NCBI GenBank assembly: GCA_019426215.1
Contig: CM033404.1
Coordinates: 26,970,843 to 27,034,842, forward strand
Direction: 5' to 3'
DNA: 64,000 nt
Source: Buddleja alternifolia
Lineage: Eukaryota > Streptophyta > Magnoliopsida > Lamiales > Scrophulariaceae
How positions within the stretch are numbered: the stretch's first letter is position 1; every line of letters starts with the position of its first letter. The notes beneath the pieces were generated by a model. It made no database searches. It saw only the letters and a program-made list of their open reading frames with translations, and was not told the DNA's origin. The position numbers and the translations under genes were made by a program. Of the stretch, positions 1 to 10,644 are shown one piece after another.

Positions 1-415
1 TGGAAATAAATGTCCATTAAATGATTGCATTTAAGTCCTTAGTGACTTTGGAATTTATTTCAGGTGAATCTGATCTACTTGATCGCTTGATTACTTTGAT
101 CGCTTGATTCATAAACCCTGAAACAGTCCATAGCAATTGGCAGTCCCTTAAGACACAATCTTCATCTTCTCTTGACTTCAGACGCTGATCTTCAACTTCA
201 TCTCTAATAGACTCACCTAGAATTCTACTAGCGACTTGGTATCTAATACTTAGTCTAAAATCTATAAAGATAAAAATTACAAGCTTAATAAAATTACAAC
301 CTTTCAAACGCTAATACATTTGTTCTATGAAAACACAAACTTACATTCTTTTTGGGGTCTAACATAAAATCCTATCTTGTCATCATCAAAACATCTAACA
401 TGAAATTTCCTAACA
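1..415 (-). mobile_element. Partial LTR (family D, copy 1), cut by window start
   Basis: Read on the minus strand from 415, the sequence begins TGTTAGGAAATTTCATG and continues with the same order of motifs as the LTR at 56852-58387, including the stretch about recent T-rich and 'AGCGTCTGA' words. The two copies are clearly related but diverged by small indels. Only the first ~415 bp (the U3 side) lie in the window. The minus-strand open frame at 17-307 is an accident of this LTR and has no recognisable domain. Superfamily (Copia is likely) is inferred from the TG start and the company it keeps. Confidence 0.7.
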
Positions 416-420
416 GAATT

Positions 421-1069
421 TGATTAGGAGTAGATGAAAGTCAAATCTTGGAGATTTAATCTCATCTTGACTTCTAATCAAATTAAACCTTGGAGTATTT
501 CTATAAATATGTGTGTTAAGAAAAACACACACACTCTTTATTTTCTAGAGGAAATTTTCGTCCACCCTAAGAAGAAAAAGAGAGAAATTTTGTCGTCGTA
601 TTTTTCAAGTAAAATTCGCCCCTCACCCATATTATTTCTAGACCAGGTTTTGCTCATGTGTTGAAATTTACCTTGCACATATATTACTACCTTCATATAT
701 ATAAGCTTAGATTAGATCTAAAATAATTGTGTAGGCTAGCACCATATATATAATTATTGGGAACTATACAGAGGTGTGGATACATCTTAGAGACGAGACA
801 ATTGGATCGCTTGGAGATACAAGGAACAAATCAAAGCTCGGATTTTGGAGGAGGCCGACGGCTTCACTGTAGATTCGATTAAGGGAGTATTTGTTCGGAT
901 TGACAAGATCAGAAACTTGTACGAGGGAAAAATCGCGAATGGTATTTCGTGTAGTTAGTTTTTTTTCGTTTTATTAGTTCGATTAAACCGGCCATAATCC
1001 TGTTTCGGGGTAGTTGTATAAATTTTTAAATTCCGCTGTGCTAACCTACCCCGGGGATTACCCAACCCA
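421..1069 (+). mobile_element. LTR-like segment, probable solo or truncated LTR
   Basis: The segment starts with TG, has a TATA box (TATAAATA, 502-509) followed by a pyrimidine-rich leader, and ends with a U5-like tail containing TTCCGCTGTGCTAACC just before Copia integrase coding sequence resumes at about 1070. That order (U3, TATA, R, U5) is typical of a plant Copia LTR. I could not define a target-site duplication, and the left edge abuts another element, so the exact ends are approximate. No protein-coding potential is recognised; the short plus-strand frame at 434-664 is not supported. Confidence 0.5.
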
Positions 1070-1447
1070 ACATTAAATAGATGTCCGTCCAAGTCCATTC
1101 CTAAGACGCCATATGAAATGTGGAGAAATAGGAAACAAAGTCTTAATCACATCAAGATTTGGGGATGTTCTGCTTATGTCAAAAAGACTAAAGTAGACAA
1201 GTTGGAGGCTAGATCCTTAAAAGGGCATTTCGTTGGTTATCTTGAGGATTCCATAGGATACCTCTTTTACCTGCATGATGATCAAAGATTATTGTAGCTT
1301 TACAAGCCCGAAGATGAGTTCATTCAAGAAGGTGGAGTGGGCAGAAAGATTGTTCTTGAAGAACAAAATGAAACTACATTGGATACATCTACACAGGAAG
1401 TAAAAACCGAACCTTCAATAACACAACCACAACAGCGAAGATCAAAT
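1070..1447 (+). pseudogene. Copia A, part 1: integrase C-terminal region fragment
   Basis: Translation resembles the Copia integrase C-terminal stretch, with recognisable words such as HIKIWGCSAYVKKTK and RKIVLEEQNET, closely matching the better copy at 61370-61760. The fragment begins abruptly at an LTR end and stops at 1447, where Copia B is inserted; the same element resumes at 10645. A frame break occurs near 1295, where a short stretch is missing relative to the copy at 61590. It is a decayed piece of a Copia Pol polyprotein and encodes nothing functional alone. The CAAAT at 1443-1447 is the left target-site duplication of Copia B. Confidence 0.85.
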
Positions 1448-3135
1448 TGTTGGGAATCCTGTCGGCATGCGAAGCGAAAAAATAAAAACAGATCCGGATT
1501 CCCAAACCAAGATCAATTCGTGGCTTTTGTCAATTTTAACAAGAAAAAGATGAATACGAAAAACTTACCTTTTCGTGTATTCAACTTTGATCCTCGCGAA
1601 TCTTCAATCTTCTCCAATGGTTCAATTGCACCATCTCTAGATCATCACGCAGTGGAATTGACTCCGAGAAATCTCCGACTCCATCTCCATAGGCGGCTAA
1701 CGAGAGAGAGAAGGAAAAAAAAGATTTTCTCTGTATTGTATTTCTGGTGGAGGATTTCACGTTATGTTTTTCAACTATCTATCAACTGTGTTCTCTGGCT
1801 TGTGTTAGAGGATTAAATAAATCCTCTAACGAAGCCCATCAGTATACACCCCATAGGGCTTTTGGACAATAATTAGGGTATGTTGACCCAGCCAACTTAG
1901 TCCAATTAATATTTAATCTAATTAAACATATATTGATTAAATCAATATTCTTGTTAATTAATTAATTAACTAATATTATAGTTTAAATATTTAATTAACC
2001 TAGTCAATTAAATATTCAAACTAATTAATTTAATTCACCATTGTTTAATCCAATTAAATAACCAATTAAATTAATTTGTCCAATTTAATTAATTCATTCT
2101 ACCCAGGGACAAATTACCAGAACACCCTCCAAAAATAAGACTTGATTTCCCCGTCTATTCCTTTATAATGCGACTCTCTAGGTTCGTCTCAATTGGCAAT
2201 GGGAGGATACCAAAAGATGTGGATGACACCTAGCCAGCACCGTGGCCCCACATCGTAGCCCAATTGAGTACGAAATGACTATGTCATTACGAACCTTTAG
2301 ATTATGAATACCGTATGAGTATAAGCCCTTCACTGACGTATACCGATCGAGTGAGAGTCATGGAATATGTCAAACTCACAGGACTCGATGATATGCTTAA
2401 GAATCATAGTAATATGAGATTACTAAACACGAGTTAGTTCATCAGCTCTGGCCAGTGACTTTCAATCCAATTTACCTATGATCGCATAGGATACTTCTCG
2501 TTTACTTTCAAGACACTGAATTACCTCTTGGTAGTCACCTCACATGCTACTTCCCATTGGAACGCATTTCGAGTTTGACTCTACCTTTTAACGGGTGAAT
2601 TGGGCCTAACTACTCTGGTGACAGAATCCAATGTCACAAGCACACTGTGACCGTAACTCCTCAGGTCTAAGGCTCACGCATACCTTCATAACCAGTAATC
2701 CAATCATTGACAGTCACTGAGTAAAAACCCATGTGATCGGATTGCTAAGAGTCGTGTTCAAATACACTAATCCCATCAATGTATCTATGACACAAACTCC
2801 CACTATCCCATAGTGTTCGACTGGCACTCCTTTGTCAGAGCATATGTCATAGAAGTTCATACAAATCTCAATGCCCAATTGAGATTCTTCGACATGCGAA
2901 CCATTTAAGCGATCAAGTATCAAACCCTTCTAGTGCCCATCTTCTTAACTACTATAAGGAGTGCGAAGGTTTGCCTTTACACACATGGACTAGTTGTTCA
3001 TTTAAGACATTATAGATGCCATCAAGAATTATACGAACAACATACTATTGCCTTTATATTAATTAGAGGTTGCACAATATAAACTCATGCCTCATATTCT
3101 AACTCCTCGTTGGCATCGAAGGCACATTCCCAACA
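1448..3135 (-). repeat. Copia B 3' LTR
   Basis: This 1,688-bp LTR reads TGTTGGGAATGTGCC at its start on the minus strand (3135) and ends in CCCAACA at 1448. It is collinear with 8970-10639 but with many substitutions and several indels, so the insertion is not recent. It contains the module shared with the other Copia LTRs of this window (the 'CGACTCTCTAGGTTCG' box near 2171 and the 'ACACTATGGGATAGTGGGAG' box near 2810). Confidence 0.92.
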
Positions 3136-3148
3136 ATCTCCCACTTGC
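3136..3148 (-). other. Copia B polypurine tract
   Basis: On the minus strand the bases immediately before the 3' LTR read AAGTGGGAGAT, the usual plus-strand priming purine tract. The same AAGTGGGAG precedes the LTRs at 12303, 35908 and 63440. Confidence 0.8.
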
Positions 3149-6100
3149 ACTCTATGTCAATCGCTATGGTATCAAATACCCATCTTCTAAAAGATGTTGC
3201 TCTAACACCGCCTGTGATAATGGCCTAGTGAATGGGTCAGCCGTTTAATCGGCTGAGCTTATTTTCTATGAGGCTACATCGCCATTTCCAACGATCTCTC
3301 AAGAGATGTTGTATCTCTCATCATTTGTCTGGATTTGTGAGACCTAGGTTCCTTTCATACGCGTGAACTTCATTTCATCACAGTAAAGTGACAATTCAAG
3401 CTCTGCGCTAGGGACCAATAGAAGTTCTACCATGAACTTCAGATCCAAACAGTTTTCTTCGACAGCCTCCAAGACTCCAAGGCATTTCATATTCATTCTC
3501 GATAGTAGAATATTTTACTTGGAACCTTTCTAAGTTACTACTCCACAATTGAGGGTGAATATTAACCCAAAGTGAAATTTTAATCTCCTTTGTCAAACTC
3601 AAGGTCCGAGTAAGTATAAAACTTCCATTATCAGTTCTCCATGATATATCCTAAGTTCTTCTCAAGTACTTCATGATATATATTATGTCTACCCATTGCT
3701 CTTTCTCTCTAGGCAAGAGCCCTTCCTCAGATCTTCTATCCTAAATTGCTTTAGGATTTTATTCTAAGCAAAGGGCTTGGGAGGGGCCCATTATCCTATT
3801 CGCTTTATTTTCATAGACGCAAATTATAAGGATAAAGATTACTTCTCCCAAGTGTTTCATGGAGAATATGCTCGATGTTTATGTCTTGACATAGTCAATG
3901 AGCCCATATCATTTCTCATAAGTAGAGTATTCTCTACATATAGCACCAGAAATGATTGCACACAGATGGTCTCTCTTCGTTTAGATGATATCATAATCCC
4001 AAATTATGTCATCAATGTGAAGATTCTAACTACGAGAGGTCCGCTTAAATCCATAAATGGATTCATACAGCATGTAAACCTTATGAGAATCGACCTCAAA
4101 TGTGAAACCCTTAGGATGTTCGAAATGGGTGTCCTTCTAGAGGTATCCATGTATGAACGAGTCTTCACATCCACGTGCCGGATTTTCATTATATTGGTGT
4201 GTTGTTATCAAAAGTAAGATTCTAATGGATTTGATTATAGTTGTGGCAAAGGGGCTTCCTCATAGTCAATGTCCTTCTTTTGACTACACCTTTTCGCCAT
4301 CAGTCTGACCTTTCCATACGAATCAATCTTTCTCTTGTAGATGTATTAGCCTCTGATGAGTACAAAACTCTTGGGGCGATCTACTAGAGTTTAGGATTGA
4401 TTCAAAGACATCTAATCCATCTTCACTTTCATAACCTCGACACCTTCTCGTAGAGTCCATATCCACCATCAATTTGTCATGGTAGAGGGATTGTATCCTT
4501 GGTTCTCCTCTGCTACATCATTTATCTTATGCTTTCTTTGTAGCAGACAACCACTTCTCTCGGGGGGCTGAGATACTCTACCATATCAATCGTTGGTGGT
4601 TGTGTTTTAATGGGCTTGGTTTAGTTCCTTGAATAGTAGTGTCCTAAGATGTTTTGTTTTATTCTCTTAGAATAATCTTTCCACCTTCTCCAATTTCTCG
4701 AACGATCTTATCTTCGAGCAAATAGACCTCTAAGGCCATAATGATCCCCTGATCATCATGTAGGTAAATAGAGTTCTCTGACTGAATCTTTGGGATAACT
4801 AACAAAACTTTATTTTAAGGACCAAGCCTCCAGATTCTTTAATTTTATCTTTTCTACATAGGTTGGGAATTCCCATACCGTCACGTGTTTAAGATCAGGC
4901 TTCCACTGGAGCCACATCCGATATGGTGCCTTAGGAATGAATTTGGAGGAACATCTATTCAAGATGAACCTATGAGTAGCGCAAGATTCACTATGAATTG
5001 GGTAATTCTATATAGCTTAGCATAGAATGAGTCATGTTTAACGATGTCTCATTCTTGCATACTACTGCCCTATTCATTTGTAGAGTCACTGGAAGTATCA
5101 ACTGTGAAACTATGTTACGTTCTTTTAGGAACGGGTCAAATTAGGAAATCATACACTTGACATTACAATCCAATTGTAGTGTCTTAGTAAGATACCACAT
5201 ATTCAACCATAGACGTCAGTACGCACAAACTTTATAACTTGAGTGGCCCTTTAATATATTCCCTATGAAGAGAGATTCGGTCATCTTGCCTATGAGATAA
5301 GATTCTTAAGTTTGGATAGGTATCCAATCCCAATGGGCTTGTACCCCCATGTTTATCCTAACTAGTGAATCTTATGCTCGTAAGGCATGACCTAATCTTA
5401 GGTGCCAAACAATTCCTCTAGTTTGTTTCTAGCATACTACGTTCTCTAGCTTAAGTGTTCACAGTGTACTAATTCCAAACTTTCAAATCGTGTTAACAAT
5501 TTTAGTAAGGATGTATTGTTCCTACACTTATTTCCAAAATAAATGTCATGAAAGTTATTAACAGACTTAAAGAAGCATCATTTCTTGACCAAGTCAGAAA
5601 ACGATAACTTTCTTAATTCCATTTGATAAAACTAATCAATCATCCAAACATGTTCAGAATTATAAAAGAACAGAGGTGGACTATATTTGGATACACTCGA
5701 CACCATGTCTGGTTCCAATATTGATCACCTCTTGTTTCTCCAGCTTTTGTACTTCTTTCTAATTCTTCAATCATGAGCACTAGCTCTAGAATGTAGAATA
5801 GAAAAAAGTTGAGAAAACCGGTCATAGAACAGTTGTTTCCAAAACACATAGTTCTATGTCCAGTGCGCTTCATGTTTAAGCCCTACTCATCGTCTCATTC
5901 TTAGACTTGAGAAATGCTTTCTTCAAGCATACAAATCAATGACTCTGAACTGAGGACCTTCCTCAAGTTTCTAAGCCTGGTGATTTGGTTAGGCTAGTAC
6001 AGACAAAATTCTCAAGCATAATATTAAACGGGTTAATTTCTAAGAGAGATAAAATAAACGCAGAAAATGAACAAGATTCAATTAGGATGTTTATATTGTA

Positions 6101-6200
6101 CACACGTAAAACTAGGACTTTAATTTTACTTGGCTCCCACAACATTTTTCGAAACATCGCACTCCCACTGCAATTTTTGGAAATCTCGTTGGATAGATTT
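3149..6200 (-). pseudogene. Copia B decayed pol (GAG-pre-integrase, integrase, RT, RNase H)
   Basis: Minus-strand translation in shifting frames recovers pol pieces in the correct order. From the 5' side: a GAG-pre-integrase/zinc word LRLGHA (about 5400) followed by GKMTES; integrase words near 4890-5060; the RT word YKRKI near 4330; MDVKT followed by a broken copy of the FLNG region near 4000-4190; GLSQAL near 3780; and the RNase H tail (AQAVLEQHL-like) at 3149-3230. Stops and indels occur every few dozen codons. The short frames at 3408-3602 and 4004-4189 (minus) are fragments of this and should not be read as genes. Confidence 0.8.
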
Positions 6201-6237
6201 CGTAGTGAGTATTAAGTTCTTCAAATAATTCAGTGGG

Positions 6238-6440
6238 TTGCAACCTAACCGATTTCTGGCCCACTGATTATTCAAAGTGGTGTCGTACACCAATTTATCG
6301 AATAAATGATTCAATACCCTTCCCCATAATTCACAAAGCCGCAACCTAACCGATTTCTAAGCCCGTGAATTACCCGAGTTCATCCCACTGACTCCTTTAA
6401 TCTAACATTTGAATTTCACCTTGCAACCTAACCGGTTTCT
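6238..6440 (-). repeat. Three spaced copies of an 18-bp unit
   Basis: The word CAACCTAACCGATTTCT occurs near 6241 and 6344, and with one change (GGTTTCT) near 6424, each followed by a short arm that looks partly self-complementary (for example CCCACTGA and GGGGTGAAA). The unit lies between the pol remnant and the AT-rich repeat array of Copia B. Function unknown. Confidence 0.7.
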
Positions 6441-6889
6441 GGGGTGAAATATGCTTCGACTAAGGCATTTCATGCACTTAATAAAATTTCAAATTATTTC
6501 CAGATGCATAACCCCCATAACTGGGAAGCATTACACATTGGTTGTAATTTTAATTTCATTAAGCTTAGTGGAGGGACAGGATGTCCCACATCCTTTACTA
6601 ACTCGGTATTATTGAATTTGGAAGAATTTAAATATTTTAATCAAGGTCTCACAATGCATATTAACTTCTAACATGCTAACATGCATATAAAGCGTAGAAA
6701 AACCTAGCAATTCTACTATTAGACATTTTCATGGACTAACTAGATCGGCCCAAGCCAATGGGCTAATCAACATATATATTTTAAGCATGCATAATAAAAC
6801 ATAAATCCAAGTCCATGAAAGGTGTATCTTATCACATATAACAAGCATTTAAACATAAAAACACACATGCGATAAGAGCATAAAATAAA

Positions 6890-7770
6890 TTTAATTTATT
6901 TTGTTAATCAAATCCAATTTGATTATTACAAAACTAAATCCCATTTAATTTTGTCACTAAGACTAAATCCTATTTAATCGAAGTGAAATTAAATCCAATT
7001 TAATTTTATGTAATCGAAAAATCTATATCATAGTCAATTAAATCTAATTTTGTTAATAACAAAGCTAAATTTAATTTAATTTTGATAAGATGATTAAATC
7101 CAATTTATTCTTCATGGAATTAAATCCAATTCAATTTCCATTAGAAGATTAACACTAATTTAATCAAAGCGATATTAAATGTATTTGAAATTAATTCTCA
7201 CTTAATTTCAATGGGAGGATTAAATCAACTTTAATCTAAGTGGAATTAAATCCTTCTTAATTTTCATAAAATAGATTAAACCGATTTCAATCATTGTGAA
7301 AACGAGTCTCACGTAATTTTTATGAAAATGATTAAATCGATTTTGATCTTAGTGAAATTAAGTCCCACTCAATTTCTATGAAAAGATTAAATTAATTTCA
7401 ATCAATGTGATATCAAGTCACACTTAATTTCAATGGGAATGATTAAACCAACTTTAATTTTAGTGAAATTAAGTCCTACTCAATTTCAATGAAAGATTAA
7501 AATAATTTAAATCAATATGAAATTAAGTCCCACTTAATTTCTATGGGCCTATGAATCATTGATTTAGTCCCACTTAATCAATTACTAAATTAAATATCAT
7601 TTAACTTTGATGGGCAAATTAAATAGGTTCAAAATATCAACAAAACTAAATCCCATTTAATTTTGTTTAATAAATTAAATCTTAATTTAATTTATGTAAA
7701 TCAAATATAATTTAATTTTTATTATATCCAATTTAATAAGAATTTAAATTGATTTAATTTAAAAGGAAGG
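6890..7770 (-). repeat. Degenerate AT-rich tandem array, period roughly 60 bp
   Basis: The stretch consists of diverged repeats built from two half-units, one like GAAATTAAGTCCCACTTAAT and one like GATTAAATCAATTTCAATC, alternating about every 30 bp. Many units are recognisable by eye between 6890 and 7560 and become poorer toward 7770. It has no open frame and occupies the part of Copia B where gag should be. Confidence 0.75.
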
Positions 7771-7789
7771 CTTCAAAAAGATTGACCCA

Positions 7790-8165
7790 ATTAGTTGAAA
7801 TTGGGTTTGGGTTTTACTCAATTAATAATTCAATTGCAATTTGGGTTCAAGCCCAATAGTTTATTCAATTCTATTGAATTAATTGGTGTTGGGTCAAGCC
7901 CAAATACGTAATTGAATTAATTTGAGTTGGGCAACAATTAATTAATCGTGTTGGGCCAAGCCCAATACTCCTTGATTAAAAATAGGTTGAGCTATTTATT
8001 TAATTAATTCGAGTGGGCCAAGCCCAACTCCCTTTAATTAATAAAATCAGCTTGGACTTTTGTTTAATTAATTCGAGTGGGCAAGCCCAACTCATCATTA
8101 AATAAATTAGCATTGGACCAAGCCCAACACAACAAAATACCCTAATAGCCCAAAGCCCAACTCAT
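7790..8165 (-). repeat. Array of TTGGGCC/GGCCCAA palindromic units
   Basis: About nine short imperfect palindromes of the form TTGGG(CC/TC)AAGCCCAA occur at intervals of roughly 35-65 bp, separated by ATTAATTAATTC-type spacers. Clear examples are near 7840, 7893, 7960, 8012 and 8080. The core TGGGCC/T matches the plant 'site II' element known to bind TCP transcription factors. The array lies in the leader between primer site and pol. A weaker version occurs in element H (59200-59520). Confidence 0.75.
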
Positions 8166-8580
8166 TTTCTTCCTCCTTTCTACATCCCGCCGCCATCATC
8201 GCGTCGGCGCCGCTCCGACGACTTTCGTCAGTTTAGTGACAGCTGACATCGCGAGGACGACGATTAGCTCAACCCCGATGATTAGCGCAAGAAGCCGAGA
8301 AACATGGCTGTTACAACCATCTTCTCCGGCGACTGGAACTACGATTAAGCGGCGATACTACCCCCACAATCCGGCGTCGTCAGCGGTGACTTAAGCCTCG
8401 ATTCCAGCCTTCAATTAGTCGCGGCCAAATTGGCTATTTACCGGCGCCTTTGATTCACATCGCTGCTAACGTCGTCCAGCGTCACTTTTTACGTCATCGA
8501 TCGGCGCGTCTAGCTCCATCTATGGCAGCGCTTTCAGCGCCGGCAAACATTGCCGAAAAATGTCTGCTTTTCGAACGGTA
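8166..8580. other. GC-rich segment inside Copia B leader
   Basis: Base composition changes sharply from AT-rich to a GC-rich stretch full of CGCCG/GGCG words, then returns to AT-rich near 8590. No frame on either strand gives a recognisable protein. It could be untranslated leader or a captured host fragment; the sequence alone does not decide. Confidence 0.5.
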
Positions 8581-8954
8581 GGAATCAATTTCCAGAAAAG
8601 TTCATATTTTTGCGTTTTTCAAAACAGCCCGAATTTCAGATTTTTCACATAAACATCAAACAATTTTCTAAAAAAATCATTCAATCAAAATTTCAGAATC
8701 TCAGATTTGTTTAACAGCCCCAAATTTAGAGTCCGATTCCAAAGAAATTCATCGTATTTGCAGTTTTCAAAATCATGCAATTTTCAGATTTAATAATTTA
8801 TTTGAAATTTTCGATCCAATCTTAAATTCCAAAATAACAACAGATTTTTCGAGACAAACTTTTGATAATTCAAAATCATCAATTGCGTAATTATCATGAA
8901 CATAGAATATGAACACGAAGAACACGCAAACGTAATTAGAAAAGCCAACAAATT

Positions 8955-8968
8955 TGGCTCTGATACCA
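8955..8968 (-). other. Copia B primer binding site (tRNA-iMet type)
   Basis: On the minus strand the bases next to the 5' LTR read TGGTATCAGAGCCA, the standard match to the 3' end of plant initiator methionine tRNA. One spacer base separates it from the LTR end at 8970. Confidence 0.92.
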
Positions 8969-8969
8969 C

Positions 8970-10639
8970 TGTTGGGAATTCTGCCGGCATGCACAGCGGA
9001 AAAATAAAAATAAATCCGGATTCCCAAACCAAGATCAATTCGAGGCTTTCGTCGATTTTAACAAGAAAAAGATGAATACGAAAAATTTACCTTTTCGCGT
9101 ATTTAACTTTGATCTTCGCGAATCTTCAATCTTCTCCAACGGTTCAATTGTACAGTCTCTAGATCATCGCGCGATGGAATTGACTCAAGGAAATCTCCGA
9201 CTCCATCTCCATAGGAGGCTAGCGAGAGAGAGAAGAAAGAAAAAGATTTTCTCTGTAATGTATTTCTGGTGGAGGATTTCACGTTATGTTTTTCAACTGT
9301 CTGTCAACTGTGTTCTCTAGCTTGTGTTGGAGGATTAAAATAAATCCTCCAATGAAGCCCATCAGTACACGTCCCATAGGGCTTTTGGACAATAATTTAG
9401 CTATGTTGACCCAGTCAACTTAGTCCAATTAATTTAATCAATTAATATTTAATCCAATTAAATATATATTGATTAAATCAATATTCTTGTTAACTAATTA
9501 ATTAATTAATTAACTAATGTTATAGTTTAAATATTTAATTAACCTAGTCAATTAAATATTCAAACTAATTAATTTAATTCACCATTGTTTAATCCAATTA
9601 AACAACCAATTAAATTAATTTATCCAATTTAATTAATTCATCCTACCCAGGGACAATTACCATAACACCTTCCAAATACAAGACTTGATTTCCCAATCTA
9701 TTCCTTTATAGCGCGACTCTCTAGGTTCACCTCAATTGGCAATGGGAGGATACCAAAGGATATGAGTGACACCTAGCCAGCATCATGACCCCACATCGTA
9801 GCCCAATCGAGTACTAAATGACTATATCACTACGAACCTCTAGATTGTAAATACCGTATGAGTATAAGCCCTTCACTGACGTATCCCAATCGAATGAGAG
9901 TCATGGAATATGTCAAACTCACAGGACTCGATGTTATGCGTTCATCAGCTCTGGCCTGAGACTTTCAATCTCATTTACCTATGATCGTATAGGATACTTC
10001 TCGTTTACTTTCGAGACATTGAATTCCCTCTTAGTAATCACCTCACATGCTATTTGCCCATTGTAACGCATTTCGAGGTCGACCCCACCTTTTAACGGGT
10101 AAATTGGGACTAATTACTCTAGTGACAGAATACAACGTCACAAGCACACTGTAACTGTAACTCCTCTGGTCTAAGGCTCACACATACCTTCATAATCAGT
10201 AATCCAATCATTGACAATCACTGAGTAAAAACCCATGTGATCGGATTACTACGAGCCGTGTTCAGATACACTAATCCCATCAATGTATCTATGACACAAA
10301 CTCCCACTATCCCATAGTGTTCGACTGGCACTCCTTTGTCAGAGCATGTGTCATAGAAGTTCATATGAATCTCAATGCCCAATTGAGATTCTTCGACTTG
10401 CGAACCATTTAAGTGATCAAGTATCAAACCCTTCCAGTGACCGTATTCTTAACTACTATAAGGAGTGCGAAGGTTTGCCTTTACACACATGGACTAGTTG
10501 TTCATTTAAGACTTTATAGATGCCATCAAGATTTATACGAACAACATACTATTGTCTTTATATTAATTAGAGGTTGCACAATATAAACTCATGCCTCATA
10601 TTCTAACTCCTCGTTGGCATCGAGGGTACATTCCCCACA
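8970..10639 (-). repeat. Copia B 5' LTR
   Basis: A 1,670-bp LTR on the minus strand starting TGTGGGGAATGTACC at 10639 and ending CCCAACA at 8970. It differs from its partner at 1448-3135 by many substitutions and some missing blocks (for example near 9950, where part of the left copy is absent). The minus-strand frame 10218-10427 also appears in the LTRs at 2714-2923 and 45685-45900, reflecting shared LTR DNA and not a conserved protein. Confidence 0.92.
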
Positions 10640-10644
10640 CAAAT

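Larger units (their letters stand above)
1448..10639 (-). mobile_element. Copia B: complete but decayed LTR retrotransposon
   Basis: A 9.19-kb element on the minus strand bounded by the 5-bp duplication CAAAT (1443-1447 and 10640-10644). It has two TG...CA LTRs (1448-3135 and 8970-10639), a polypurine tract next to the left LTR and an initiator-methionine-type primer site next to the right LTR. The inside carries heavily mutated Copia pol (about 3149-6200) and then long non-coding repeat arrays (6200-8580) where gag should be. It sits inside Copia A, joining fragment 1070-1447 to 10645 onward. It cannot encode its own proteins, so any mobility would have depended on related elements. Confidence 0.93.

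Noticed and set aside
17..307. 96-residue minus-strand frame
   Set aside because: It lies wholly within an LTR also found at 56852; the frame is not kept in the other copy.
1337..1816. 159-residue plus-strand frame
   Set aside because: It starts in Copia A coding sequence and runs by chance into the Copia B LTR.
3777..4217. 146-residue plus-strand frame
   Set aside because: Antisense shadow of decayed Copia B RT; the minus strand gives recognisable RT words.
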